The position numbers and the translations under genes are program-made. A stretch of DNA of 64,000 nucleotides. It comes from Pseudomonas sp. UBA4194 (lineage in GTDB: Bacteria; Pseudomonadota; Gammaproteobacteria; Pseudomonadales; Pseudomonadaceae). The first letter of the stretch is position 1. Each line of letters opens with the position of its first letter. Below are positions 34,727-43,050 of this stretch, in pieces. The notes below the pieces were generated by a model. That model saw only the letters and a list, made by a program, of their open reading frames with translations. It made no database searches and had not been told where the DNA came from. The stretch covers positions 10,905-74,904 of the forward strand of contig NZ_DFUE01000090.1 of the NCBI RefSeq assembly GCF_002379585.1, given 5' to 3'.

Positions 34727-35155
34727 ATGAAAACTTTTACTGCTAAACCGGAAACAGTAAAACGCGATTGGTTCGTCGTTGACGCTGCTGGTCAGACCCT
34801 GGGTCGTCTGGCTACAGAAATCGCGAGCCGTCTGCGTGGCAAGCACAAGCCTGAGTACACTCCTCACGTTGACACCGGCGATTACATCGTCGTCATCAAC
34901 GCCGAGCAGGTGCGTGTCACTGGTGCCAAAACCACTGACAAAATGTACTACTCCCACTCCGGTTTCCCGGGCGGTATCAAGTCGATCAACTTCGAAAAGC
35001 TGATCGCCAAAGCGCCTGAGCGCGTGATCGAGACCGCGGTCAAGGGCATGCTGCCCAAGAACCCGCTGGGTCGCGACATGTACCGTAAGCTGAAAGTCTA
35101 TGCGGGCGCTGCACACCCTCATACTGCTCAGCAGCCCCAAGAACTGAAGATTTAA
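34727..35155 (+). CDS. rplM: 50S ribosomal protein L13
   Basis: 142 residues, the standard L13 length (MKTFTAKPETVKRDWFVVDA). Family signature GMLPKNPLGRDMYRKLKVY is present near the C-terminus. Forms the universal rplM-rpsI pair, with rpsI 14 bases downstream. Confidence 0.99.
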   Translation: MKTFTAKPETVKRDWFVVDAAGQTLGRLATEIASRLRGKHKPEYTPHVDTGDYIVVINAEQVRVTGAKTTDKMYYSHSGFPGGIKSINFEKLIAKAPERVIETAVKGMLPKNPLGRDMYRKLKVYAGAAHPHTAQQPQELKI

Positions 35156-35169
35156 CGGAATAGTTCATT

Positions 35170-35562
35170 ATGTCGGCGACTCAAAATTACGGCACTGGCC
35201 GTCGCAAGACTGCAACCGCACGCGTTTTCCTGCGTCCGGGCACTGGTAACATCTCCATCAACAACCGCACTCTGGACACCTTCTTCGGTCGCGAAACTGC
35301 CCGCATGGTAGTTCGTCAACCGCTGGAGCTGACCGAGACCACCGAGAAGTTCGACATCTACGTCACCGTTATCGGTGGTGGTGTCAGCGGTCAGGCCGGT
35401 GCGATCCGTCACGGTATCACCCGTGCACTGATGGACTACGACGAAGCGCTGCGTCCTGCGCTGCGTAAAGCTGGCTTCGTGACTCGCGACGCCCGTGAAG
35501 TTGAACGTAAGAAAGTCGGTCTGCGTAAGGCGCGTAAGCGTCCTCAGTACTCGAAGCGTTAA
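35170..35562 (+). CDS. rpsI: 30S ribosomal protein S9
   Basis: 130 residues with N-terminal YGTGRRKTATARVFLRPG and the basic C-terminal tail ending in RPQYSKR that reaches the P-site tRNA. Followed by a terminator. Confidence 0.99.
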   Translation: MSATQNYGTGRRKTATARVFLRPGTGNISINNRTLDTFFGRETARMVVRQPLELTETTEKFDIYVTVIGGGVSGQAGAIRHGITRALMDYDEALRPALRKAGFVTRDAREVERKKVGLRKARKRPQYSKR

Positions 35563-35582
35563 TTCGCGTCTTCGTTCAAAAA

Positions 35583-35614
35583 GAAACCCGGTTCTCGCGA
35601 ACCGGGTTTTTTTT
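35583..35614 (+). terminator. Intrinsic terminator after rpsI
   Basis: AACCCGGTTC-TCGC-GAACCGGGTT stem followed by eight T residues. Confidence 0.95.
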
Positions 35615-35707
35615 CGTCTGCGTATCGGCCCTGGCGGCTTCGAATCCGCTGCTACACTGCATTTCAGAACAATGCAGACGCCTGTCGCAACAGGCCGGGG
35701 TTACGCC

Positions 35708-36316
35708 ATGGCAGAGGACCTGATCAACGATGGCGACATCAACGAGGGGCGCCGTTGCTTTCTGGTAACGGCGACCGCGTTGGTCGGCGCGGCAGGTGCG
35801 GTGGGCGCGGCGATACCTTTCGTCGGTTCATGGCAACCCAGCGCTCGAGCTAAGGCTGCCGGTGCCCCGGTCAAAGTCAACGTCAGCAAGATCGAGCCCG
35901 GCCAGCAGATGGTTGCCGAATGGCGTGGCCAACCGGTGTTCATTTGCCGGCGTACCGCCCAGACTCTCGCCACCCTCGACACCATGGCCGACCGCCTGGC
36001 CGATCCCGAGTCGAAGAATTCCGACCAGCCTGACTATGTCGATCCCAAGCTGCGAGCCATCAAGCCAGAACTGCTGATTGTGGTGGGCATCTGCACCCAT
36101 CTGGGATGCTCGCCTACCTTTCGTCCCGAAGTCGCGGCGGCGGATCTGGGGGCCGATTGGCTAGGCGGCTATTTCTGCCCCTGCCACGGTTCGCACTACG
36201 ATCTGGCGGGGCGCGTCTACAAAGCTCAGCCCGCACCGCTGAACCTACCCGTGCCGCCCCATTCCTACGAGTCCGATGACATTGTGGTACTGGGCGTCGA
36301 TCAGGAGAACGCCTGA
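35708..36316 (+). CDS. petA: Ubiquinol-cytochrome c reductase, Rieske Fe-S subunit
   Basis: 202 residues. A twin-arginine N-terminus (GRRCFLVTATALVGAAGAVG) anchors the protein, and the 2Fe-2S ligand boxes are CTHLGC and CPCHGSH with the stabilising Cys pair. The start at 35708 (MAEDLIND) gives a slightly longer N-terminus than the ~197-residue homologues I recall. The position after RR holds Cys where I recall Arg. The stop overlaps petB by one base. First gene of petABC for cytochrome bc1. Confidence 0.96.
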   Translation: MAEDLINDGDINEGRRCFLVTATALVGAAGAVGAAIPFVGSWQPSARAKAAGAPVKVNVSKIEPGQQMVAEWRGQPVFICRRTAQTLATLDTMADRLADPESKNSDQPDYVDPKLRAIKPELLIVVGICTHLGCSPTFRPEVAAADLGADWLGGYFCPCHGSHYDLAGRVYKAQPAPLNLPVPPHSYESDDIVVLGVDQENA

Positions 36317-37527
36317 TGAGCAAGCTCATGCGATGGGTCGACGCGCGCTTTCCTGCCAGCAAGCTGGTGCAGGACCACCTGACGCAGTACTACGCGCCGC
36401 GCAACTTCAACTTTTTCTACTTCTTCGGCTCCCTGGCCCTGCTGGTGCTGCTCAATCAGATCCTCACCGGCATCTGGCTGACCATGAACTTCACGCCATC
36501 GGCAGAAGAAGCGTTTGCTTCGGTCGAATACATCATGCGTGATGTCGAGTACGGCTGGATTCTGCGCTACCTGCATTCGACCGGCGCCTCGGCGTTTTTC
36601 ATCGTGGTCTACCTGCACATGTTTCGCGGCCTGCTCTATGGTTCGTACCAGAAGCCCAGGGAGCTGGTGTGGATTTTCGGCATGTTGATCTACCTGGCCT
36701 TGATGGCGGAAGCCTTCATGGGCTACCTGTTGCCCTGGGGGCAGATGTCCTACTGGGGCGCCCAGGTGATCATTTCGCTGTTTGGCGCCATTCCCGTCAT
36801 CGGCGGCGACCTGACCCAGTGGATTCGCGGTGATTACCTGGTATCCGGGATCACCCTCAATCGTTTCTTTGCGCTGCATGTGATTGCCCTGCCGATCGTC
36901 ATCCTCGGCCTGGTGGTGCTGCATATCCTGGCCCTGCATGAGGTGGGCTCGAACAATCCGGATGGGGTGGACATCAAGAAATTCAAGGATGAGCACGGCA
37001 AGCCGCTGGACGGCATCGCCTTTCACCCCTACTACACGGTCAAGGACCTGGTGGGCGTGGTGGTATTTCTGTTCGTGTTCAGCGCGGTGGTGTTCTTCTA
37101 TCCGGAGATGGGCGGGTACTTCCTGGAGAAACCCAATTTCGAGCAGGCCAACGCCTTCAAGACGCCTGAACACATCGCGCCGGTGTGGTACTTCACGCCG
37201 TTCTACGCCATCTTGCGGGCAATTCCCGACAAGCTCATGGGCGTTATTGCCATGGGGTCTGCGATCGCGATCCTGTTCGTGCTGCCGTGGCTGGATCGTA
37301 GCCCGGTGAAGTCGATGCGCTACAAGGGCTGGCTCAGCCGCATTGCCCTGGCCGCATTCTGCGTAGCGTTCGTGATTCTCGGCTACCTGGGTGTGCAAGC
37401 CCCGACGCCCACCGGCACGGTGGTGTCGAGAATCTGTGCCGTGGTGTACTTCGCCTACTTCCTGACGATGCCGTTCTATACGCGTCTGGAAAAGACCCGG
37501 CCCGTCCCCGAACGAGTGACCGGCTGA
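36316..37527 (+). CDS. petB: Cytochrome b of the bc1 complex
   Basis: 403-residue polytopic membrane protein (about eight helices) with the four haem-ligand His in LHSTGASAFF, VYLHMFRG and the pair in FFALHVIALP and VVLHILALH. The Qo-site motif is present as PEHIAPVWYFTPFYAIL (the PEWY-like stretch reads PVWY). Overlaps petA and petC by one base each. Confidence 0.97.
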   Translation: MSKLMRWVDARFPASKLVQDHLTQYYAPRNFNFFYFFGSLALLVLLNQILTGIWLTMNFTPSAEEAFASVEYIMRDVEYGWILRYLHSTGASAFFIVVYLHMFRGLLYGSYQKPRELVWIFGMLIYLALMAEAFMGYLLPWGQMSYWGAQVIISLFGAIPVIGGDLTQWIRGDYLVSGITLNRFFALHVIALPIVILGLVVLHILALHEVGSNNPDGVDIKKFKDEHGKPLDGIAFHPYYTVKDLVGVVVFLFVFSAVVFFYPEMGGYFLEKPNFEQANAFKTPEHIAPVWYFTPFYAILRAIPDKLMGVIAMGSAIAILFVLPWLDRSPVKSMRYKGWLSRIALAAFCVAFVILGYLGVQAPTPTGTVVSRICAVVYFAYFLTMPFYTRLEKTRPVPERVTG

Positions 37528-38177
37528 TGAAGACACTGATGGCGGTGCTGATGCTGCTGTTGCTGCCGGCACTCGCGTTGGCGGCCGAACAGGGTGCGCT
37601 GGAAAAGGTCGACATCGACGTCGCCGACAAGCCTGCGCTGCAGGACGGGGCGAGGACCTTCGTCAACTATTGCATGGGTTGCCACAGCGCCAGGTTCCAG
37701 CGCTATGAGCGGGTGGCCGATGACCTGGGCATACCCCATGACCTGATGCTGGAGAAGCTGGTGTTCACCGGTGCCAAGATCGGTGACCACATGAGCATCG
37801 GCATGCAGTCTGCCGATGCCAAGGCGTGGTTCGGTGCCGCGCCGCCGGACCTGACCCTGGTGGCGCGGGTGCGCGGCATCGATTGGCTGTACGGCTACCT
37901 GCGTGGCTTCTACGCCGACCCGTCGCGGCCCTGGGGCGTGAACAACACGGTATTTCCCAATGTCGGCATGCCCGACGTGCTCGCTGGCGTCCGACAAAGC
38001 CTGGCGCCTGAGCAGTTCGACGAGAAGATCAAGAATCTGGTGACCTTCCTGGCCTACTCGGCCAACCCGGTAAAACTGCAGAGTCAGCGCATCGGTACCT
38101 ACGTATTGTTGTACCTGGCGGTCTTCTTCATTTTTGCTTACCTGTTGAAACGCGAATACTGGAAGGACGTGCACTGA
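37527..38177 (+). CDS. petC: Cytochrome c1, shortened form
   Basis: 216 residues. Signal peptide MKTLMAVLMLLLLPALALA, haem-binding CMGCH near residue 49, candidate Met ligand in NVGMPDVL near 149, and a C-terminal membrane anchor (IGTYVLLYLAVFFIFAYLL) ending in KREYWKDVH. The P. aeruginosa protein is about 260 residues as I recall, with some 45 residues, including two Cys, between VLAG and EQFDEK. Here that join is only VRQSLAP. The frame is intact and both flanks are well conserved, so this looks like an in-frame loss, not a frameshift. Confidence 0.95.
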   Translation: MKTLMAVLMLLLLPALALAAEQGALEKVDIDVADKPALQDGARTFVNYCMGCHSARFQRYERVADDLGIPHDLMLEKLVFTGAKIGDHMSIGMQSADAKAWFGAAPPDLTLVARVRGIDWLYGYLRGFYADPSRPWGVNNTVFPNVGMPDVLAGVRQSLAPEQFDEKIKNLVTFLAYSANPVKLQSQRIGTYVLLYLAVFFIFAYLLKREYWKDVH

Positions 38178-38204
38178 AAGTGCGGTAAACTTCGCGGCTT
38201 GTTT

Positions 38205-38232
38205 GCGCGCCCTGCGGGGCGCGCTTGTTTTT
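38205..38232 (+). terminator. Probable terminator after petC
   Basis: GCGCGCCC-TGCG-GGGCGCGC stem followed by TTGTTTTTG, between petC and sspA. Confidence 0.8.
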
Positions 38233-38266
38233 GCATGTTCATAATCTATACGCGAGGAGGACCGCC

Positions 38267-38884
38267 ATGGGCGTGACCAATCGGTTGGCCTGTTACTCCG
38301 ACCCCGCCGACCACTATTCTCACCGGGTACGCATCGTTCTGGCCGAGAAGGGTGTCAGCGCAGAGATCATCGATGTGCACGCAGACCGCCTGCCGCCCAA
38401 GCTGATCGAAGTGAACCCCTATGGCAGCACGCCGACGCTGGTCGACCGCGACCTGGCGTTGTTCGAGTCGACCGTGGTGATGGAATACCTGGACGAACGT
38501 TACCCGCATCCACCGCTGTTGCCGGTGTATCCGGTGGCGCGGGCCAACAGCCGGTTGCTGATGCACCGCATCCAGCGCGACTGGTGTGGGCTGGTGGATC
38601 TGATTCTCGATCCGCGCAGCAAGGAAGCGGCCCGCGTGCAGGCGCGCAAGGAGCTGCGCGAGAGTCTGACCGGTGTTTCGCCGCTGTTCGCCGACAAGCC
38701 TTATTTCCTCAGTGAGGAGCAAAGTCTGGTCGACTGCTGTCTACTGCCGATACTCTGGCGTTTGCCGATCATGGGTATCGAATTGCCGCGGCCTGCCAAG
38801 CCGCTGCTCGACTATATGGACCGTCAGTTCGCCCGGGAAGCCTTTCAGGCCAGCCTGTCGGCCGCTGAACGTGAAATGCGCTAG
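38267..38884 (+). CDS. sspA: Stringent starvation protein A
   Basis: 205-residue GST-fold protein that binds RNA polymerase-sigma70 and affects stationary-phase and virulence genes. Thioredoxin-like N-domain begins RLACYSDPADHYSHRVRIVL and includes NPYGSTPTLVDRDLALFES. Start at 38267 follows GAGGAGG; an upstream in-frame ATG at 38234 is less likely. Linked to sspB. Confidence 0.95.
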   Translation: MGVTNRLACYSDPADHYSHRVRIVLAEKGVSAEIIDVHADRLPPKLIEVNPYGSTPTLVDRDLALFESTVVMEYLDERYPHPPLLPVYPVARANSRLLMHRIQRDWCGLVDLILDPRSKEAARVQARKELRESLTGVSPLFADKPYFLSEEQSLVDCCLLPILWRLPIMGIELPRPAKPLLDYMDRQFAREAFQASLSAAEREMR

Positions 38885-38902
38885 GTTTTTGAGGAGCCGT
38901 TG

Positions 38903-39334
38903 ATGAACTCCAGTCGTCCCTATCTGGTCCGCGCTCTGTATGAGTGGATCGTGGACAATGATTGCACCCCGCACATGCTGGTCAATGCCGAATACCCTTC
39001 GGTACAGGTCCCGCAGGGTTTCGCCAGCGATGGCCAGATCGTGCTGAACATTTCCCCCAGTGCCGTGCGCAACCTGCACATGGACAACGATGCGGTGAGC
39101 TTCGATGGTCGCTTCGGCGGCGTATCCCACACCCTGTTCGTGCCTTCGGGTGCCATTCTGGGCATCTATGCCCGGGAGAATGGCCAAGGCATGGTGTTCG
39201 ACCTGGAGCCTCCGGTGCTCGATGAGGAAGAGGCCGAATTCGAGGATATCGTCGATCCCGACGACAATGTCCCGCCGCCTGGTGGTCAGCCACCCCGGCC
39301 GTCCGGGCGCCCAAGCCTGAAAGTGGTGAAGTGA
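38903..39334 (+). CDS. sspB: ClpXP adaptor SspB
   Basis: 143 residues: an N-terminal ssrA-tag-binding domain (RPYLVRALYEWIVDNDCTPH, GVSHTLFVPSGAILGIYARE), an acidic linker (DEEEAEFEDIVDPDDN) and a C-terminal ClpX-binding peptide (RPSLKVVK). The ATG at 38903 follows GAGGAG; an in-frame TTG at 38900 is ignored. Confidence 0.96.
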   Translation: MNSSRPYLVRALYEWIVDNDCTPHMLVNAEYPSVQVPQGFASDGQIVLNISPSAVRNLHMDNDAVSFDGRFGGVSHTLFVPSGAILGIYARENGQGMVFDLEPPVLDEEEAEFEDIVDPDDNVPPPGGQPPRPSGRPSLKVVK

Positions 39335-39344
39335 TCTACAGGTG

Positions 39345-39378
39345 AAAAAAAGGCGGCCCCTCGGGGCCGCCTTTTTTT
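39345..39378. terminator. Bidirectional terminator, sspB / BON lipoprotein
   Basis: AGGCGGCCCC-TCG-GGGCCGCCT stem with an A-run before and a T-run after, between two converging genes. Confidence 0.95.
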
Positions 39379-39395
39379 CTACCAACGGGTGGTGA

Positions 39396-39974
39396 TCAGT
39401 CGATGTACTCGAACAGCTTGACGATCTTCTGTACGCCGGAAACGCCCTGCACCAGATTGGTGGCACGGGTGGCTTCGGCCTGGGTCAGCAGGCCCAGCAG
39501 GTAGACAATGCCGTTCTCGGTCACGACTTTGATGCGCGAACCCGGAATGGCGCTGTCCGCCAGCATCTGAGTCTTGATCTTGGTGGTCAGCCAGGCATCG
39601 TTGTTGCGCGCCAGCAGCGAGGAGGGCTGCAGTACCTGGATTTCGTTGTGCACCTTCTTGACTCGCTGCACCTCGCTGGCAGCCTGCTCGGCCATGGCCT
39701 TGAGGTCGGCCCGTGGGGTCTGCCCGGCGATCAGGACCACGCCGTTGTAGCTGGTCACCACGATGTGGGAGTTCTGGTCCAGGTCGACGTTGGCCTTGGC
39801 GATGTTCACCGACACCTTGGTTTCGATCAGTGAGTCGTCGATCTTGCTGCCCAGGGTGCGGGTGCCGCGGTCGTCGTCGATGGGCTTGTCGCGGGTGGCG
39901 GTGAGCACCGAGCTGCAGCCGGTAACGCTCAGGGCGAGGGTCAGTGCCACTAGGGCTAGGCGATTAGGGGTCAT
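39396..39974 (-). CDS. BON-domain outer-membrane lipoprotein (DolP/YraP-like)
   Basis: 192 residues with a lipoprotein signal (LALSVTGC-SS lipobox) and two BON domains at about 45-115 and 125-190 (GVVLIAGQTPRADLKAMAEQ and GIVYLLGLLTQAEATRATNL). In E. coli DolP maintains the outer membrane at division sites. Its start overlaps the stop of the upstream SIS gene by 4 bases. Confidence 0.92.
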   Translation of the reverse strand: MTPNRLALVALTLALSVTGCSSVLTATRDKPIDDDRGTRTLGSKIDDSLIETKVSVNIAKANVDLDQNSHIVVTSYNGVVLIAGQTPRADLKAMAEQAASEVQRVKKVHNEIQVLQPSSLLARNNDAWLTTKIKTQMLADSAIPGSRIKVVTENGIVYLLGLLTQAEATRATNLVQGVSGVQKIVKLFEYID

Positions 39975-40564
39975 TCTTCACTCCCGAACAATTGGCTGTC
40001 GATCAAGTCACAGAGGCAGTGGATCGCCAGCAGATGGACTTCCTGGATGCGAGCGGTGACGTTGGCCGGTACACGGATCTCCACGTCTTCTGGCAGCAGC
40101 AGCGAGGCCATGCCACCCCCGTCGCGGCCCGTCAGTGCTACGACCACCATATCGCGGTCATGTGCGGCCTGGATTGCCTGGATGATGTTGGCCGAGTTGC
40201 CGCTGGTGGAAATCGCCAGCAGCACGTCACCGGGCTGGCCCAGGGCGCGAATCTGTTTGGAAAACACCTCGTTGTAGCTGTAGTCATTGGCGATCGAGGT
40301 GAGGGTGGAGCTGTCGGTGGTCAGGGCGATGGCCGGCAGGCTGGGGCGCTCGCGCTCGAAGCGGTTGAGCAGCTCCGAGGAAAAGTGCTGGGCATCGCCG
40401 GCCGAGCCGCCATTGCCGCAGGACAACATCTTGCCGTCGCTGAGCAAGGCGCCCACCATGACCTGGCTGGCTTGTTCGATGTACGGTGCAAGGACTTCCA
40501 TCGCCTGTTGCTTGGTATCGATACTGGCCTGGAAAAGCTGGCGAATTCGGGATTGCATGTCCAT
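39971..40564 (-). CDS. SIS-domain protein, DiaA/GmhA-like
   Basis: 197-residue phosphosugar-binding SIS protein (PA4425-like), annotated variously as phosphoheptose isomerase or DnaA-initiator-associating DiaA. Motifs are MLSCGNGGSAGDAQHFSSEL and LAISTSGNSANII; several GmhA-type catalytic residues appear present (E in SSELLNRFERERP, H in QEVHLLAIHCLCD). The operon lpoA-yraN-diaA-BON mirrors E. coli yraM-yraN-diaA-yraP, which favours DiaA. Confidence 0.9.
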   Translation of the reverse strand: MDMQSRIRQLFQASIDTKQQAMEVLAPYIEQASQVMVGALLSDGKMLSCGNGGSAGDAQHFSSELLNRFERERPSLPAIALTTDSSTLTSIANDYSYNEVFSKQIRALGQPGDVLLAISTSGNSANIIQAIQAAHDRDMVVVALTGRDGGGMASLLLPEDVEIRVPANVTARIQEVHLLAIHCLCDLIDSQLFGSEE

Positions 40565-40684
40565 CAAAGGTGACCTTAATTAGGGCGGCTGGTCGGGTAA
40601 TACCGCGTATCCGCGGCGGCTCCCGGCACAAGAATGTGCAGCCCGCAAAGCAAAGTGCAAAAACGTCTGATTTTAGTGTGGGTG

Positions 40685-41056
40685 TCAGCTGTCGAACGCA
40701 TTGCGTATCCAGTTCAGGCGAGTGGCCTGGCTGGCGGTGCCTTCCAAGGCAACCACGTCGAAACGGCACGGGGAGTGGCTCCAGCGCGACTCTTTCAAAA
40801 GAAAGTACTGCGCCGCGAAGACCAGTTTCTCACGCTTGCGTGCATCGACACTGGCCAGCGCGCCGCCCCAACCGGAATGCAGCCGGTAGCGGACTTCGAC
40901 GAATACTACTGTATCGCCATCTAGCATGACCAGATCAAGCTCGCCGCGTTTGCACAACCAGTTGCGCGCCAGCAGGGTCATGCCGTGCTGGCGCAGATGC
41001 TCGAGGGCTTGCTCCTCGGCCTCGCGGCCGGCCTGCTGGCGCGGGCTGAGCGGCAT
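40685..41056 (-). CDS. UPF0102 protein YraN
   Basis: 123-residue nuclease-fold protein with GREAEEQALEHLRQHG and the restriction-endonuclease-like core RNWLCKRGELDLVMLDGD then VVFVEVRYR. Biochemical role unknown. The start at 41056 overlaps the lpoA stop by one base (TAATG); a longer frame upstream lies within lpoA. Confidence 0.92.
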   Translation of the reverse strand: MPLSPRQQAGREAEEQALEHLRQHGMTLLARNWLCKRGELDLVMLDGDTVVFVEVRYRLHSGWGGALASVDARKREKLVFAAQYFLLKESRWSHSPCRFDVVALEGTASQATRLNWIRNAFDS

Positions 41057-42852
41057 TACTGCGGCGTGTTCGGCAGGCGCTGGACCTGACCGTTGACGAA
41101 CTGGGCCCACGGCAGCTGGCGCTCGATGCGCTGCACGGGGTTCATGCTCAGGCTGCCCGACTGACCCTCGACGCGGTTATCGGGCAGGGCCTTCAACTGG
41201 CCCAGTCGTGGGGCCAGGGTGTAGGCATCCACGCCCATGGCGTACAGCCGGCCCAGACTGCCGTTGGCCTGGGGCCACTGGCGCGCAACCTCTTGGCGCA
41301 ACGTGCCGCCGACATCCAGCAACCAGGGAGTTTCGCAGAAGCGGATGCCATTCATGTCGTTGTACTGGGCCTGATCGCCGCTGGCGCTGAACACGTGGGA
41401 TGTGGCGTAGACCGGAACATCGCCGGCGTATTGGAAGTTCAGTGTCGGCTTGATCTGCTGTGCCTGTTGAGGCGTGGCGGCGAGGAAAATGAACTGGATG
41501 TCCTGGCGGCGCGAAGGCTGCGCACCGCTACCGTCTTGCAGGCTGCCGCTGCTGGCGTTGCGCACGTTGAACAGATCGGCGATCTGCTGGGCCAGTTGCA
41601 CCGGTTGGTCGACGCGCTGAGCGGCCACCAGGGTGCCGCCGTTGGCTTCCCAGTCCTGGCGAAAGGCCGCCAGCACGCGATCGCCCCAGTCGCCCTTGGG
41701 CACCATGGCGGCGGCGCTGACCAAGCCGTCGGCACGGGCGCGACGCGAAACCTCGCGGGCTTCGTCTTCGGCGGCCAGGCCGAACTGGAACAGTTGCGGC
41801 GGGCCGGCCTGGGTGCTGTCGCTGTAGTTCAGGGCCAGGGTCGGCAGCGGCAGTTGAGGGCGCGCGGCCAATTGCTTGACCAGCGGCTTCTCCAGCGGGC
41901 CAACCACCAATTGCACACCTTGTGCCTGGGCCTGACGGTAGAAGTCATCCAGCGAAGTCAGCCGCGAGCTGTCGAACACCTCGATGACCGGAGGCTTCTG
42001 GCCGGCCTGCTGGGCTTGAAAGTGCGCAGCCATGAACCCTTCACGCAGCGCGCGCGCCACGCCGGCCAACTGACCATCCTGGGGCAGCAGCAGGGCTATC
42101 TTGGTCAGTGGCTGGCTGGCCAGCTCCTTGAGCTTGACCAGCGGCGCGGGCAGCTGCTTGGCAGCAGGGTGGCCAGGATGCTGGGTGACCCAGTTGTCGA
42201 TGGCGGCTTGCTGCTGCTCCAGGGTGCCCGCGGATTTGACCGCCAGCGCCAGGCTCATCCAGCCGCCCAGGTCATCGGTGCCAGCGCCTTGCAGCTGTTC
42301 GACCGGTAGCGAGCCGATCAGGCTCCAGATGGCCTCGTGGTTCTGACTGGCGGCGTCGCCGTTGAGCAAGGGCGCAACGAAGATGCGCTCGCGGGCGGCG
42401 GCCAGGGTCTGGCCGTCGGCTTCGAAGGCGCGTGCACGCACGGTGTGGGTACGCACCTGTTGATCCACCGGCAGCTCCGCCAGGCGCTCCAGGCTGGGGT
42501 GACTCAGTGCGGTCAGAGCGGCCTTGGGGTCGTTGCGGCCCATGGCCAGCTCGGCTGCCAGGGTGCTGGCCAGCACTTGCAGGCCAGGCTTGAGCAGTTC
42601 AAGGCGCACCTGCTGCAGGATCTGCGCGCTGCGTGTGGGATCGCCCTGGCGGGCGGCCTGGTCGGCGGCGCTCAGGCGCAGCACGGCGGCGTCTTCAGGC
42701 GTCTTGCTGGCCGCCGCGCGTTCGAGCAACTGTTCGATGGTGGCGTCCGGGGTGCGGGGCAGTTCACCCAGGTTGGATGACGGTGAACTGGCGCACGCGG
42801 CCAGCAGGGCGGCGAGGCATAGGGCAGATAGAAGCCGCAGGCAGGCTGTCAT
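41056..42852 (-). CDS. lpoA: Penicillin-binding protein activator LpoA
   Basis: 598-residue outer-membrane lipoprotein. Lipobox LAALLAACASS at the N-terminus, TPR-like helical N-domain to about 250, then a type-I periplasmic-binding-protein-like C-domain (KIALLLPQDGQLAGVARALR and VVGPLEKPLVKQLA). In E. coli it reaches through the peptidoglycan to activate PBP1A. Divergent from rsmI across 198 bases. Confidence 0.94.
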   Translation of the reverse strand: MTACLRLLSALCLAALLAACASSPSSNLGELPRTPDATIEQLLERAAASKTPEDAAVLRLSAADQAARQGDPTRSAQILQQVRLELLKPGLQVLASTLAAELAMGRNDPKAALTALSHPSLERLAELPVDQQVRTHTVRARAFEADGQTLAAARERIFVAPLLNGDAASQNHEAIWSLIGSLPVEQLQGAGTDDLGGWMSLALAVKSAGTLEQQQAAIDNWVTQHPGHPAAKQLPAPLVKLKELASQPLTKIALLLPQDGQLAGVARALREGFMAAHFQAQQAGQKPPVIEVFDSSRLTSLDDFYRQAQAQGVQLVVGPLEKPLVKQLAARPQLPLPTLALNYSDSTQAGPPQLFQFGLAAEDEAREVSRRARADGLVSAAAMVPKGDWGDRVLAAFRQDWEANGGTLVAAQRVDQPVQLAQQIADLFNVRNASSGSLQDGSGAQPSRRQDIQFIFLAATPQQAQQIKPTLNFQYAGDVPVYATSHVFSASGDQAQYNDMNGIRFCETPWLLDVGGTLRQEVARQWPQANGSLGRLYAMGVDAYTLAPRLGQLKALPDNRVEGQSGSLSMNPVQRIERQLPWAQFVNGQVQRLPNTPQ

Positions 42853-43050
42853 GGATATCGTCCTGATTACTCGATCAAATTAACGGGCAAGTGTACCCAA
42901 GCGTCGGCGATGACGCGATGAAGATGGCGCCAAAGCCTTTATATACGGCGTGCAAATGTTTCCAGCAGCCTAGTCGACGGCAGCCCGCCGCGCATTGACC
43001 CGGTGTGAGCCTGTACAATGCCGGTTTTGCCGAACGATAAGGTGTGTGCT

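Noticed and set aside
37527..38177. petC as a pseudogene with a frameshift
   Set aside because: One frame runs from signal peptide to the C-terminal anchor with all key motifs; only an internal loop is missing.
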